A stretch of DNA of 64,000 nucleotides. Origin: Mytilus californianus (taxonomy: Eukaryota; Mollusca; Bivalvia; Mytilida; Mytilidae). Location of the stretch: positions 71,168,839 to 71,232,838 of the forward strand of contig NW_026262734.1 of NCBI RefSeq assembly GCF_021869535.1. Reading direction: 5' to 3'. Positions 10,908 to 23,599 of this stretch are shown here, one piece after another. Each line of letters begins with the position of its first letter. Within the stretch, counting starts at the first letter, position 1. A program made the translations under genes and the position numbers. Under the pieces are notes generated by a model. It saw nothing but the letters and a program-made list of their open reading frames with translations, did not search any database and was not told the origin of the DNA.

Positions 10908-12920
10908 AGCTCAACTGACCAAAAGGCCAAGTGAGCTTTTCTTATCACTTGGTGTCCGTTGTCCAATGTCGTCCATTGTTGTAAACTTTTACAAAAACTC
11001 CTCTGAAACAACTGGGCCAAAAAAGCCGCCGCCAAATTAAACAACACATGGCCACCATCATCATTAGGGTATCTAGTTGATATGTGTCCGTTGACTCCAC
11101 CTGCCAACCAACATGGTCTACATGGCTAAAAATAGAACATAGGGATAAAAAGCAAGTTTTGTCTTATCCTTGAAAACTGCTATAATTAAAGAAAATCTGA
11201 CATGGACAGAAATGTTCAGAATGTTATTTCTACCTGCTGTCTGTTTACATCAAAACAGTCAGAAGACTTCTTTTAGGAGTTATTGCCCTTATATATCAAA
11301 TTTTCCAAATTTTTTTATTTTTGCTGATTATATTGAACTATAATAGATAGAGAGAAATCATGATCAGATAGACAGGATCTACAAATAAGTCAACATGGCT
11401 GAAATGGTTAGATGACTCATTGTTGGAGTTTTTACCCTTTTATGAAAAATTTTACCATTTTTTTGTGGTTTTTATTAGTATCTTACAAATATCTTCTCCC
11501 GAAACAACTGGGCCAAATTTAGCCAAACCTGGCCAAAATCGTCATTGGGGTATCTAGTTAAAAGCATATGTCCGATGACCCAGCCTGCCATCCAAGATGG
11601 CCAACATAGCTAAAAATAGAACATAATGGTTAAATGCAAGTTTTTTCTATTATTTTGAAAACCTCTTTAGGTTGCACTTCTGTTAATATAGACAATGCAA
11701 TTTCCCTTCGGTATTCCTTTTACAGCTAAAACTGTGCCACTTTTACTATGAAGTCTCGTAAAAAATAATATCCTAGAATGGAAAGTTTATATACAAATTT
11801 TACCATTTTTTGTCATTTTTGCCTGTTATCTTGAAAACTATAATAGATAGAAAGAAACTTTATGTAGTAAAAATTATCAGCAAAACAAGTATGATAAAGT
11901 CAACATGGCCAAATAAGTCAGATAGACTCCAGATTACAGTTATTGCCCTTTAATGACAATATTTACAAATTGTTTGCATTTTTGCCTTGAAACTTTAAAA
12001 TGCAAAAATGATCAGCAAGACAAAATCTACAAAAAAGTCTAATGGTCAAATTCTTCAATCAACTGTTATTGGAGTTTTTGCTCTTTAATGATGATTTTTA
12101 CCAATTTTTAGTGTTTTTACCTATTATCTTGAAAACTATAATAGATAGATGGAATCTTTAAGTTGCAAAAATAATCGTCAAGACAAGATCTTCAACTTTG
12201 TCAACATGGCTGCAGACATCAGTCAACTCATTATTAGAGTTCTTGCTCTTTAATGAAGAATTTTATGTATTTTTCTCATCAATTGGCGTCTGGCGTCTAC
12301 TCTGAAACTTATGGACCAAATTTAACCAATCTTGACCGCAATCATCATCATCTAGTTAAAAAAAGTCAGATGACCACACCTGCCTTTATCACCATTAAAG
12401 AGCAATAACTCCAATTATATGTTGACTGAAGAATTTGACCATTAGACTTTTTTGTAGATCTTGTCTTGCAACCGTTGTCCATTCCGTCTAGCTGTCCGTC
12501 GTCAACATGTCGGACAATAACTCAAAAATGCTTTGAGCAGTTTTCCAAGAAACTTTGGTGAATTGTTTATATCTATAAAAATAACCTCCCTTTAGTTTTT
12601 TTTATAAATTTCTGATATGACATTGAGGAGTTATGGAACTTTTTTCGTTGAAAAAGCGATGGGCGTATCATGCCCTCATGGCGCAGCTCTCTATTTGTCT
12701 AATATCTTAAAACAATGATAGATTGATCGAAACTTAAAAGAAGCAAAAATGATCAGCATGGCAAGATCTACAAATAAATCAACATGATCTCAGTTGTTGA
12801 ATGGCTCCTTATTGGAGTTATTGCCATTTAATGACGATTTTTACCATTTTTTTGCTTTTTTGTCAAATATCTTGAAAATTATGATAGATAGATAAAAAAA
12901 AAAAAGCTTATTTAATTTTT
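10908..12920 (+). mobile_element. Diverged AGCTCACC-family element, with a fragment of a TACGCCC-family tail
   Basis: Head AGCTCAACTGACCAAAAGG..CAAGTGAGCT is at 10908. Several diverged repeats of 'pyrimidine-rich, TTGAAAACTATAATAGATAG' follow every 250-450 bases. Within it, 12658-12705 (GGGCGTATCATGCCCTCATG, GGCGCAGCT) is the 3' terminus of a TACGCCC-family element whose start may be near 12470. No CTAG end was found; it runs into the insertion at 12921. Confidence 0.5.
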
Positions 12921-14230
12921 ACCTCACCTGACCTGAAAGGTCAAGTGAGCTTTTCTCATCACTTGGCGTCCGTCGTCCGTCGTCCTGCGTCCGTCGTCCA
13001 TCGTCCGTAAACTTGTACAAAAATCTTCTCCTCTGAAACTACTGGGCCAAATTTGACCAAACTTGGCCACAATCATCATTGGGGTATCTAGTTTAAAAAA
13101 TGTGTCCGGTGACCCGGCCAACCAACCAAGATGGCCGCCATGGCTAAAAATAGAACATAGGGGTAAAATGTAGATTTTGGCTTATATCTCTGAAACCAAA
13201 GCATTTAGAGCAAATCTGACATGGGGGTAAAATTGTTTATTAGGTCAAGATCTATCTGCCCTGAAATTTTCAGATGAATCGGACAACCCGTTGTTGGGTT
13301 GCTGCCCCTGAATTGGTAATTTTAAGGAAATTTTGCCGTTTTTGGTTATTATCTTGAACATTATTATAGATAGAGATAAACTGTAAACAGCAATAATGTT
13401 CAGCAAAGTAAGATCTACAAATAAGTCAACTTGACCAAAATGGTCATTTGACCCCTTAAGGAGTTATTGCCCTTTATAGTCAATTTTTAACCATTTTTCG
13501 TAAATTTTTGTAATCTTTTACAAAAATCTTCTCCTCTGAAACTACTAAGACAAATTTAACCAAACTTGTCCACAATCATCATTAGGGTATCTAGTTTAAA
13601 AAATGTGTCCGATGACCCCGCCCGCAAACCAAGATGGCCGACATGGCTAAAAAATAGTACATATGGTAAAATGCAGTTTTTCGGCTCATATCTCTGAAAC
13701 CAAAGCATTAAGAGCAAATCTGATGAGGATAAAATTGTTCATTAGGTCAAGATCTATCTGCCCTGAAATTTTCAGACCAATCAGGCAACCCGTTGTTGGG
13801 TTGCTGCCCCTGAATTGGTAATTTTAAGAAAATTTTGCAGCTTTTGGTTATTATCTTGAATATTGTTATAGATAGAGATAAACTGTTAACAGCAATAATG
13901 TACAGCAAAGTTAGATCTACAAATATGGCAACATGACCAAAATTGTCAATTGACCCCCTAAGGAGTTATTGCCCTTTATAGTCAATTTTTTACAATTTTC
14001 ATAAATTTTGTAAATTTTTTAAAATTTTTACAAAGTATTTTCCACTGTAACTACCGGGCCAAGTTCATTATAGATAGAGATAATAGTAAGGAGCAAGAAT
14101 GTTCAGTAAAGTAAGATCTACAAACACATCACCATCACCAAAACACAATTTTGTCATGAATCCATCTGTGTCCTTTGTTTAATATGCACATAGACCAAGG
14201 TGAGCGACACAGGCTCTTTAGAGCCTCTAG
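12921..14230 (+). mobile_element. AGCTCACC-family HINE-like element
   Basis: Head ACCTCACCTGACC-tgaaa-GGTCAAGTGAGC (first AG mutated to AC) is followed by CGTCCGTCGTCCGTCGTCC. The end is GGTGAGCGACACAGG, hairpin GGCTCTTTAGAGCC and CTAG (14227-14230). It has two core units of about 500 bases. It matches the nested element at 1561-3355 closely in long stretches, so the subfamily is young. Confidence 0.8.
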
Positions 14231-14282
14231 TTTATCTATCTATCTATCATAATTTTCAAGATTTTAGGCAAATAAATTAATT

Positions 14283-16488
14283 AGGTCTTTCCACTTTTCT
14301 GTGGAAAGACCTATTGTATTTGTTCTGATTATTAGTTTCCTACCGACGAAGTCGAAGGGGACTTTAGGTTTGCACTCTGTCCGTCTGTCCATTCGTCCTT
14401 CTGTCCATCTGTCAGTCCGGCAAATCAGTTTTCCACACTTTTTTTCTTCGTTCTTGAAGATATTGATTTGATATTTGGTAAATAGTTTTGCCATGACAAG
14501 TTATAGATCAAGTTCGGATTTTGTTCAGGTCTGATGATTTAGAACAGAGTTATGGACCATAACTCTGGACCATATCTAATGATAGAGTACTATGTTAAAC
14601 CATATTTCTGTACAAAGGGAGATAACTCATTTTTTAAAAGACATTCTTTGGTAAATTATTTGAAGAATTTTTTTGCAGGTTTGTTTGTTATTTTGTATAA
14701 AGTCATTTTCTGAATGCTATATATATATATATAAAAATTATGAAGTGAAATCCTTTAATTAGATTATAATCTATTTTTATAAATGTATATTTTACATTAC
14801 ATTGTGTAGATAAAAATTGTTGACATTTTATAGATATTAAAGTTACAAATCTATATTAGTTTGTGACAAATAAAAGAAAAAATATTTGGAACTATTAATT
14901 ATATTTGATTATAATTTGAAAATAGATATACACTGTATTACATCATATCTAATTTTAGAGAACTATTAATCATATCTAATGTTAAAGTGTTTTCCACACT
15001 TTTTTTCATCATGCTTGAAGATATTGATTGATAATTGGTATATAGTTTTATCATGACAAGTTATACAGATCAAGTTCGAAATTGTGTTTTTTTATTTTCA
15101 CACATTCTAAGCCGAACAATTTTCTTTGTTGTAAGAGTTATCTCCCTATTCACTGTTTATCAAGTGTGTGCATCCCCTTCGAAACCAAAAAAGATATCGA
15201 CAAAATTCTTTTTCTAAATTGTTCGTTACATCCTCAGGAATTTTTGGCTAATTTGGATCGAAGCGATCCAATGAGATCTTATAGGAGTTATCTACCTTTA
15301 CCAAATAAATTTGTCGTTATGTTTTTGTAACACATAAACCGTAAGCCGTACTAAAAGAAATTGACCAAAATGTTAGTCGCGACATGATATAACTGGAAAG
15401 TTTTTGTCGAAATGGTACGCGTCATTGATTTAGGGGTTCCATGCCACTGAAACAGTAAAATGAACAAAATTGACTAAGTATAGCTTCAAACTTTGCAGCT
15501 ATCATGATGTATACATGCATCTTATCTTAATTGATCATCCTCGACCCCCCCCCCCCCCCCTTTTTGATTTTTTTTTTTTTTTGAGGAATCCCATTTCGCC
15601 TTGAAGTTCACTTCCAAACATTTTACTGTAAAAATGCAATCCCTCTTCTGTACAAACTTCTGAAATAGAAATCCATCCCTGCAAAAATCTGCTCCAATTC
15701 ATGTATTTTCTGAAATTAATCGATAAATGTTTTGTTAAAATACTATTAACAACAGCGTTATTAGACAATAGTTTCCCTGTAAAATGAATGAAGAAAATAT
15801 ATTCCGTTAGACATGTGCGGTCCACTTGATTGAGAAATCAAAGTCAATGACATAGTAATGGCTCCCAAGTTCATAGATATTACTGAAATCCTACAATCAA
15901 ATTTCTAAACATACATTAAAATACAAATCTGTGCTCCTGTAAACATGTGTACGTAAAATGCATGCATGATCCGACATCAATGACCTGTAAATAATAAAAC
16001 CAATAGTGATCGTATTTGTCCGATCAGTACACATGTGCTCTGTTCAACAGTCTCCCCTGAAAAGAAATTAATATTCTAACTCCAGACTATATATTTGAGC
16101 GTCATGTGACTTCACAAACACCAACGCGCGCGGACCTGAAATTAGAATAAAACATTCCATATCCAAATATAGAAAGAGAAACTTCCGAGACAAAATGTTA
16201 CTCAGTTTTTTCCTACAAGTTCAAACAAAATTCACACACATCACATAAAAGAAACGATGAAGTACGAGTTCCAGTAGAAAATAGAGAAATTAAAAAAAAA
16301 AGAAGATGTAATGATTTTGATTCATTAGGAAATCCTATGGCTGTCCATTTGGGAGTGTGGGATGTCTAAGTATGCAGCCACGTCGTTGGTCAGAATATGG
16401 ATGTTTAAGTCAGAGGCCTCGCATAGAGAGAGTGCCATGCAAACTTCAATCAATCAATCAATCAATCAATCAATTAATCAAGTGTCAG
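14283..16488 (+). mobile_element. AGGTCTTTCCAC-family head with a nested CGACGAAG-family fragment, composite
   Basis: A perfect head hairpin AGGTCTTTCCAC-ttttct-GTGGAAAGACCT lies at 14283-14312. From about 14345 a different family starts (CGACGAAGTCGAAGGGGACT, then GTCCGTCTGTCC). Text of the AGGTCTTT type returns at 15000-15330. The stretch 15340-16440 has no recognised repeat apart from a C15/T16 homopolymer at 15545-15582, and no gene I recognise. Boundaries are uncertain. Confidence 0.4.
16447..16481. repeat. (CAAT)n microsatellite
   Basis: About eight CAAT units with one interruption (CAATTAATCA). The preceding 16360-16445 (GTCTAAGTATGCAGCC...) resembles the 3' part of a SINE whose tail this could be, but no A or B box was found. 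Confidence 0.75.
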
Positions 16489-17790
16489 AGGGGAAAGACC
16501 GTTTAACAATTGTTTTTAAAACAATTGATTTATATTTATAATATTTTTTTCTTCTTCCGCCACTTTTAATTCTTGCGTGTAACTTTTGTTTCGCAAGATG
16601 TCGCTTTGATGTTTGGTATATGATATCGCATAGTTTATGCGCCTTTGAAACTAACCCTGCTGAACCGAAACTGCTTTTCTTTGTAAGAGTTGTCTCCCCG
16701 AACACTGTTTTTCTTGTGGGTGCATCTCCTCCATAACCGTAAAAGAAATCGACAAATTTATTTTTCCAAATTGCTCGTTATATCCTTAGGATGTTTTGTC
16801 CAATTTTGACCTAAGCGATACGAACACTCCATATGAGAGTTGTTTTCCCTTCTGTATTTCACAAAAGTGACATCTTAATGTATCACATCAATGGTTAGTG
16901 ATAGAGCCTAAGTATTTTGAACTTAGGTCCTTGGTTAAAAAAAATGAATTTGAGGTCAAGGTCAAAGGTCAAGGTCATGTTCTCAATTTTGACTTTTCCT
17001 TGTTTTATTATCTGTTCTGACACTTTTAAAGATATATATTAAAGAACTAGCACAAAATGTTTGCTTTTTTGTGATGAAGATATGATACATCTGGTCTGAA
17101 ACAATCCAATAACATCTTATAGGAGTCATTGCACCTGAAATATTTTATTTTAAGGTAAATCAATGATTACATCAGATTGGTACATGATAAAGCCATAGGG
17201 TCTTTTGCTAAATGTTGGGTGACATATGACCTTGGAAAATGTCAACCGGAAGTGACCTTGAGTAAACCGGAAGTTTTTTTGCACTTATTTCATGGCAAAG
17301 CACCTAAAAACCATATATATTTTTTTTTAATTGGCAAACATTAAACTATCATTTGTGTCCGGAAGTGACCTTAAATAAACTGGAAGTAGCCACTTCTCTC
17401 CCTCATAACAAGCAAAGTATATAAAACCATATACTTTTGGAATCAGTGTAAATACATATCATGTGAGACCGGAAGTGACATTTTATAAACAGGAAGTTGG
17501 CAATTGTCTCCCTTATTTCAGGCAAAAGGTTATAGAAACCGTATATTTTTGTAATCACTATGAACAAAGCTATCATATGAGACAAGAAGTAACATTTCTA
17601 AACCAGATAGCAAATTATCTCCCTTATTTTAGACAAAAGTATATAAAAAACCTGTATTGAATCAGTATGAAGACATTTATCTGGATTGGACGCCAAATCA
17701 AACATTGAATAAACCATAGGTAGCTTCTCAACAATTATTTAGAAAATTGATGTGGAAAGACCTTCAATTGTTCTCTGAACAATTGGTTTT
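16489..17790 (+). mobile_element. GGAAAGACC-family HINE-like element with four tandem units
   Basis: It starts near GGGGAAAGACC at 16490, followed by TTCTTCTTCCGCCACTTTT, as also found behind the head at 28411. It ends with GTGGAAAGACC and the perfect hairpin CAATTGTTC-TCT-GAACAATTG (17765-17785) in a T run. The core at about 17220-17680 carries four copies of a unit of about 120 bases (ACCGGAAGTGAC..TATATAAAACC). The left boundary is uncertain. Confidence 0.55.
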
Positions 17791-18187
17791 TAATTTGAAC
17801 AAAATTTGCTTATTTGAGCAAATTATGATCAGAAAGAAGAGAGCAACAAATAAGTTAAATGGCTGAAATTGTCAATTGACTCTTTATTGGAAATCTTGCT
17901 CTTTGATGACAATATTTAGGCAGTTAAGCTAGCACTCTAGATTTGCATTACTGTATACAAGTCGTTTACATTTGCCAAATGACAAATTGCACTTGGACAC
18001 GTTCGTCAGTAATTTTAAACTAGTAGACGAAAAGTACATTTCAAGGATTTATTACAAAACGTCAGTGGACTTGTTAGTTTTTTTTTTGTTCATAGAAAGG
18101 AAGAAAAGCAGAAATTTTGTATTGTAGAACTTACGTCGACCAAACTCAGTGTTCTTCCCAGGCCAATATGATATTGGAGAGTGGTCC

Positions 18188-18632
18188 TTAGACAGGTTGG
18201 AGCCAACCCAACAAATGGGGAACTATTCCCCAAATGAGTAACAATCCCTCATTTGAGTAATCATTTGATAGTGGTAAAAATGAAATTTTCTTAACAGGGT
18301 CTTTTTACTTAAAATGGCACAAATTCATAAAAAAATGGAACCACTTCTTCCAAAAAAACATCTTTTTATTTTAAGTTTTTCAAAAGTTAGTAGCCTTGAA
18401 AATAGTCAATTTTTCGAAGTTTTCACAGGCTTGAAACTTCTTAGTATATCAAGTTAGGGCCATTCATCTTATGGAAAATTTGCTGCATTTTTTATGAATA
18501 TATGCCATTTTAAGTAAAAAAGACTCAGTAAAGAAAATTTGATTTTTGCACTATCAAATGATTACTCAAATGAGGGATTGTTACTTATTTGGGGAATAGT
18601 TCCCCATTTGGTTGGTTGTACCCAACCTGCTA
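18188..18632. mobile_element. Long foldback (inverted-repeat) element, about 445 bases
   Basis: The left arm contains AATGGGGAACTATTCCCCAA, CAATCCCTCATTTGAGTAAT, CATTTGATAGTG and CTTTTTACTTAAAATGGC. The right arm carries their complements in reverse order. The arms are about 150 bases, separated by about 130 bases. The outer ends are AGGTTGG and CCAACCT. No coding capacity. This is a MITE or foldback element of unknown superfamily. Confidence 0.8.
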
Positions 18633-19229
18633 GACCTATCAGTCTTAGGGCTGTCCTTTATTTCTGGCCCATGGTGCTATAATTTTCAGTCAAAAAATCA
18701 TATATTGGTAAAATTTTATCTGACTTATCCGTGTAGTTTGAAATTCAAGGTGAAATTTAACCAACACCTTGATTGTAATTGATTTACCTGATGAGGTAGG
18801 TATGATGAGTCTAAGTTGTAAGCTTGTAAACTAGCACATTAAAACATTTATTCAGCATGTTGGTCATGAACAAAGCAAGGTTCATAATCATGAACATTAT
18901 ATTAGCCTTCTATATAATATTTTGTGTAAAAAATGCATCCTAAGATGATCTAAGATTGAAGCTTCCCATAATACTCATTAAATCACCTTTTCATAAATTC
19001 CCATTATAGATGTATTTGTTTTCTTCAATTATTCAATGGAGACATGCTTACACTTACATATATACATACATCTTCTCAGACATTGATACTATAAAAAAAG
19101 GATACATTTTTAAAGTAACTTAATACCTGGTATCAATTTTTAGAAACAAATGGTATAGTTGTTGAGAAAAGTGTGTATGATAGTGGAAAACGGAACAGTA
19201 CAAAAAAGTGTTGATAATTGAGATTTTTT

Positions 19230-20082
19230 ATACGACCGCAAAACAATTGTGGCCGTATAATGTTATAGTGATGTCGTCGTCCGAAAACATTTGGTTTCCA
19301 GACAATAACTTGAGTATAAGTGTATGGATCTCTATGAAATTGTAGCACATGGTGAAATATCACAAAAGGAAGGTTGGGGTTGATTTTGGGGGTTATGGCA
19401 CTAACCGTTTAGGAAGTAGAGGCCAAAAACAATCATTTTATAGAACTTTGTATAAATTGCTCATTTCTTAACCAATATCAATGGGGTTCTTTAATATACC
19501 GAATCTAACTGTTTTCCGATTTTTTTTATTTTGGTCCCCTTTTTTAAGTTGGTCCAAATTGGGGTTCAAAATTAAACTTCGTTTGAATTGAAGCCAAACA
19601 TTGAATTCTTGGGTGTTATTGATATGCTAAATATAACCGTGTATTTAGATTTTTAATTTTGGGTCCCAACTTCAAATTGTTCCACATTGAGGTCCAAAGG
19701 TTCCAAAATTAAACTTTGTTTTATCTCAACAAAATTTTAATTCTTGGTGTTTTTTGAAATACTGATTCTAACCCTATATTCAGATTTTTCAAATTTGAGC
19801 CCTGTTTTCAAGTTGGTCCAAATCGTTGTCAAAAGGGTCAAAAATAAAACTTTGTTTGATTTCAACAAATATTAAATTCTTGGTGTACTTGGATATGCTG
19901 AATCTTACAGTATATTTAAATTTTTGATAATGGACCATAATAGGTAAAAGTGTCAAATATTTAATCACAATCCAAATTCAGAGTTGAACCAAGCTTGAAT
20001 GTAGTGTCCAAAATTACTTGCCCCAACTGTTCAGGGTTCGACCTTTGTGGTTGTATCAAGCTATTTCCCATGAAGCATTTTA
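19230..20082 (+). mobile_element. Short ATACGACC-family HINE-like element
   Basis: Head ATACGACCGCAAAACAATT..GGCCGTATAA is followed by TCGTCGTCCG. The end is TGTGGTTGTATCAAGC..GAAGCATTTTA, then TT. The core has about three monomers of the GGTCCAAA..TTCTTGGGT type, against about a dozen in the copy at 33-4323. The family thus varies by array length. Confidence 0.75.
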
Positions 20083-20299
20083 TTATAAGCTTCGATAAAT
20101 GACTAAACCAACTCTTCCATAATTTTCATCATTACTTTTGCCTTGGTTTTCTATTAACTGCCTACAGCACTGCAGTGCTTTGATTACCAATTTTTGGGTA
20201 AAAAATCAGCAATACAAGATCAACAAAAAAGAGTTTTTTGTCATGGATTCTATTATAGTCCACAATGTAGGAGAGTGCCCATTGTTGAAGATGCTCATA

Positions 20300-20453
20300 G
20301 ACCTAGGTGAGTGAGACAGGAGTCGGTTTCACAAAAATACTTACGACTAAGATTGTTCGTAAGTCATGAACAATTCAGTATACTTACGATCAATCTAAGT
20401 CGTAAGTTTTTTTGTGAAACCGACTCCAGGGTCTTTAGAGCCTCTAGTTTTAA
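20300..20453 (+). mobile_element. AGCTCACC-family 3' end, split by a small MITE
   Basis: The text GACCTAGGTGAGTGAGACAGG before the MITE and GGTCTTTAGAGCC-T-CTAG after it is the family 3' terminus. The head was not found upstream, so only the tail region is assigned. Confidence 0.6.
20320..20426. mobile_element. 107-base foldback MITE (GAGTCGGTTTCAC ends)
   Basis: The ends GAGTCGGTTTCAC and GTGAAACCGACTC are perfect inverse copies, and most of the interior also folds back (CTTACGACTAAGAT with ATCTAAGTCGTAAG). It interrupts the conserved tail of an AGCTCACC element (ACACAGGCTCTTTAG) and is flanked by CAG on both sides, a 3-bp duplication. Superfamily not assigned. Confidence 0.8.
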
Positions 20454-21257
20454 GATAAGATTATTATCATTAGTGTATTCTCTTAACAAGATAAATGTAG
20501 AACTTTCGCATTTGTCATATTTAAAAATATGATGTTATAGCTTTGAACTCCATTTGGACTTCAAAAAACACCAAACATCTATTCATGATAAAAATAAGAA
20601 GTCATGAGGAGTTAAATGGTGTATTCACTATCTTGTCCAATAAAAATAAAATTCATTTGTTGTGATCTTTTTGGAAATAAAAAGTATAATTGGTGTACCA
20701 GGTATCAGTAAAAAAAAATTAAGACTCCATTCACACTTTGACATTTAGATCGATTTAAACTAAATCGGTTTACTTGAGATCGATTTAAACCCAATGTGAA
20801 CACTTTCAATCGATCTTGAGTCGGTCTAAATTAAAACACAAAAAGAGGTAGTTTAGTTTTAATTGATCTAAAGTGAACCGATCGTTCTTTGAATGTGAAC
20901 GCAGAGATTGGTTTTAATTAGTAAGATTGAATCGAAAATAATTTGTGTGCATGTATGGCTGAAAAATTACACATGAAATTTATTACAAAATGGATGACCA
21001 ATAAAGGGCTGAAAATTATCGAAAACTATACGAACAGCAGTATCAACATTTGAACTTGAAATTCAAGTGAAACAATTACTTCATCCATTATTTTTTGCAA
21101 GCCTGTGTATGAACACATTAATTTGATTGAATATTTCTATTTATACACAGTGTTTACAATTTCCCAGGTAATTAGGTCAGATCAATTGCATTTTTACTTG
21201 TAGTATGAACACAGTCATTCAGATTAGACTGATAGAGATCATTAGGATTGAAGATAA

Positions 21258-22200
21258 TGTAAACGGGACGTATTATGGTATACAAAATGTCCGGTGTCCG
21301 TCTGTCTGTCCGGCGTAAACATGTCGCACCGTAACTTGAGAATGACTTATCCAAATTTCATGAAACTTAACATAGTTGTTTCTTATGATGGTCAAACGAT
21401 CTGTATACTTTTTGGTGAAAATAAGATTAAAACTTTTTGAGTTACGTGACTTAGTAACTAAAACAGGTGTGTGTTTTTTTTTACATGTCGCGCCGTATCT
21501 CAAAAACAATTTATGATTATTGCTTAAAACTTTACACACTTCTTAGTTATATTAATCTTAAGATCTGTATACTTTTTGGTGATGATTCAAAATTTTATTT
21601 TAGAGATATTGAGTATTTTGTTAAAAAAGGGGGAGGGGTTTTTCACATGTCGCGCCGTATCTCAAAAACAGTTTATGATTATTGCTTAAAACTTTACACA
21701 CTTCTTAGTTATATTAACCTTAAGATCTGTATACTTTTTGGTGATGATTCAAAATTTCATTTTTGAGTTATTGAGTATTTTGTAAAAAAAGGGGGAGGTG
21801 TTTCTCACATGTCGCGCGTATCTCAAAAACGATTTATGATTATTGCTTAAAATTTTACACACTTCTTAGTTATATTAATCTAAAGATCTGTATACTATTT
21901 GGTTTTGATTCAAAATTTTATTTTTCAGATATTGATTTTTTTTTTTTAAAAGGGGGGTTTTCACATGTCACGCCGTATCTCAAAAAGATTTATGATTTAT
22001 GCTTAAAATTTTACCCACTTCTTAGTTATGTTAATCTAAAGATCTGTATACTTTTTGGTTTTGATTCAAAATTTTATTTTAGAGATATTGAGTTTTTTGT
22101 AAAAAAAAAGGGGGTTTTCGCATGTCACGCCGTATTGCATAAAAATTCACACACAAGACGACGGGCGTATCATGTGCTCATGGCGCAGCTGTTTATTTAT
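21258..22200 (+). mobile_element. TACGCCC-family HINE-like element with about 165-base tandem units
   Basis: The start is GGGACGTATTATGGTATAC followed by GTCCGTCTGTCTGTCCGG. The end is GGGCGTATCATGTGCTCATG-GCGCAGCTG-TTTATTTATTT. Five units headed CACATGTCGCGCCGTATCTC occur near 21484, 21647, 21810, 21964 and 22120, each ending in a T or A run and GGGGG. ORFs through the array are artefacts of the repeat. Confidence 0.7.
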
Positions 22201-22872
22201 TTGGTTTGTCCTCAGAAAGTTAAAATCATTTAATAAATATTTTTATATTACTTTCCTTTTAATTTGCTTTTATTATTTTTACCAATAAACATTATTTTGA
22301 GGATTGAATTTGAAAAAACAGGGTAAACAGGGGAAGTAACTTCTATTGCAAAACATGTTTGAAATACACAGACTTGAACTGAAGCTGTTAAGTTAAACCA
22401 ATGAATTGTTCAAATTTCCCTCAATAACAATGTAAGAAATTACCTTGACCAGTGACACAAAATCGATATCAGGGAATGACATCGATGATATAACAAAAAT
22501 TTTGACTGATAAATTTTCAGGGTTGAAATATCCAAAAAGCCAAAGATTTTAATTTTTAATGGGAGGGGAGGGAGAGGGCTTGAAATCAGGAGGTTTTGAC
22601 TCCCGCTGGAAGAATCACATGTATTGGAAAGTGAAAATGCAGGTCATGACCTAATTGGCTAAATTTATGTATTTAAATGTTACTTCTGTAATATTTGTAT
22701 AGTACTTCTATAATACTTGGAAACTAATTTGTAGGAATTTCAGGAAATCATGGAGCTCAAACTGAATGAGTTATAGTTTAGATTGTGCAGATGGTTCTCA
22801 CATTAACATATAAACTCTTTAACAAGCATAAAACTCTTTCATATTTATCTTTAATGTATTTTGTATGGAGTT
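22201..22872. other. No recognised feature
   Basis: AT-rich sequence between two elements. I see no exon with usable splice sites and no repeat that recurs in the window. Confidence 0.5.
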
Positions 22873-23283
22873 ATGCCCCCGCCGTAGCGGAGGGGGCATT
22901 AAGTGTTACCCTTGTCTGTCCTGTCTGTCCGTCTCGTACAGCCCCAAAATTGGTTTCTGTTCTCTAACTTTAGTTTGCTACAACCAAATGTTATAAAACT
23001 TATACACAATGCTTATTACCACAAAACACAGATCAAGTTCGAAATTGGGTGGCGTCACTTTTACCGTTCATGAGTTATGCCCCTTTATAAACATGAAAAT
23101 TGCTGAATTTTTCGTTTCTGTTCTCTTTAGTTTGACTCAACCAAATGTTATGAAACTTTTACACAATGCTTATAATCACAAAACGGTCTTAACTATGTGA
23201 ATCCTGCATCTGTTTGTGGAAGATGACTCAAGCATATTTACAAGTGGGGGCATCTGTGGCCCATAGACACATTCTCCATTTAT
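22873..23283 (+). mobile_element. GGGGCAT-family HINE-like element
   Basis: Head ATGCCCCCGCC-gtagc-GGAGGGGGCAT is followed by CCTTGTCTGTCCTGTCTGTC. The end is GTGGGGGCATCTGTGGCCC, with partial hairpin TGTGGCCCATAGACA, then ATTCTCCATTTATTT. It has two core units of about 160 bases. Confidence 0.7.
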
Positions 23284-23435
23284 TTTGAAAACTGAATTCT
23301 ATCAACCTTAGAAATTCTAGAATTTGATGTCACAAATATTCCTATAGGTCACTTAGATGCAAAGATATAACAAATTGTGTTTGATTGTTGTATAATTTGT
23401 AAATATTCAATAAACTTTGGGAAACATTTTTTCTG

Positions 23436-23567
23436 CCTTCTACCTCAGGAAGAAATTTTCATAGGCGGTCGCGGTTCTCTGAAGCAGGGGACATTTTTCT
23501 CCCTGCTACCTCAGGAAGAAATTTTCATAGGCGGTCGCGGGTCTCTGAAGCAGGGGAAAGACACTTT
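23436..23567 (+). repeat. 66-base direct duplication, unusually GC-rich and open
   Basis: TACCTCAGGAAGAAATTTTC...GAAGCAGGGG at 23441 recurs exactly 66 bases later at 23507 with few changes. Because 66 is a multiple of three, one frame reads LLPQEEIFIGGRGSLKQG twice. No splice sites or homologues are recognised, so I do not call it a gene. Confidence 0.8.
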
Positions 23568-23599
23568 TGTATTCTGTGTAATAAATAATAACTAAAAAC

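Noticed and set aside
15535..15825. 96-codon - strand ORF ending in poly-Lys and poly-Gly
   Set aside because: The tail is a T run followed by a C run read in reverse; the rest has no recognisable content.
21467..21766. 99-codon ORF with an internal duplication (RRISKTVYDYCLKLYTLLSY)
   Set aside because: It follows the 163-base tandem units of a TACGCCC element; not conserved as protein between units beyond the DNA identity.
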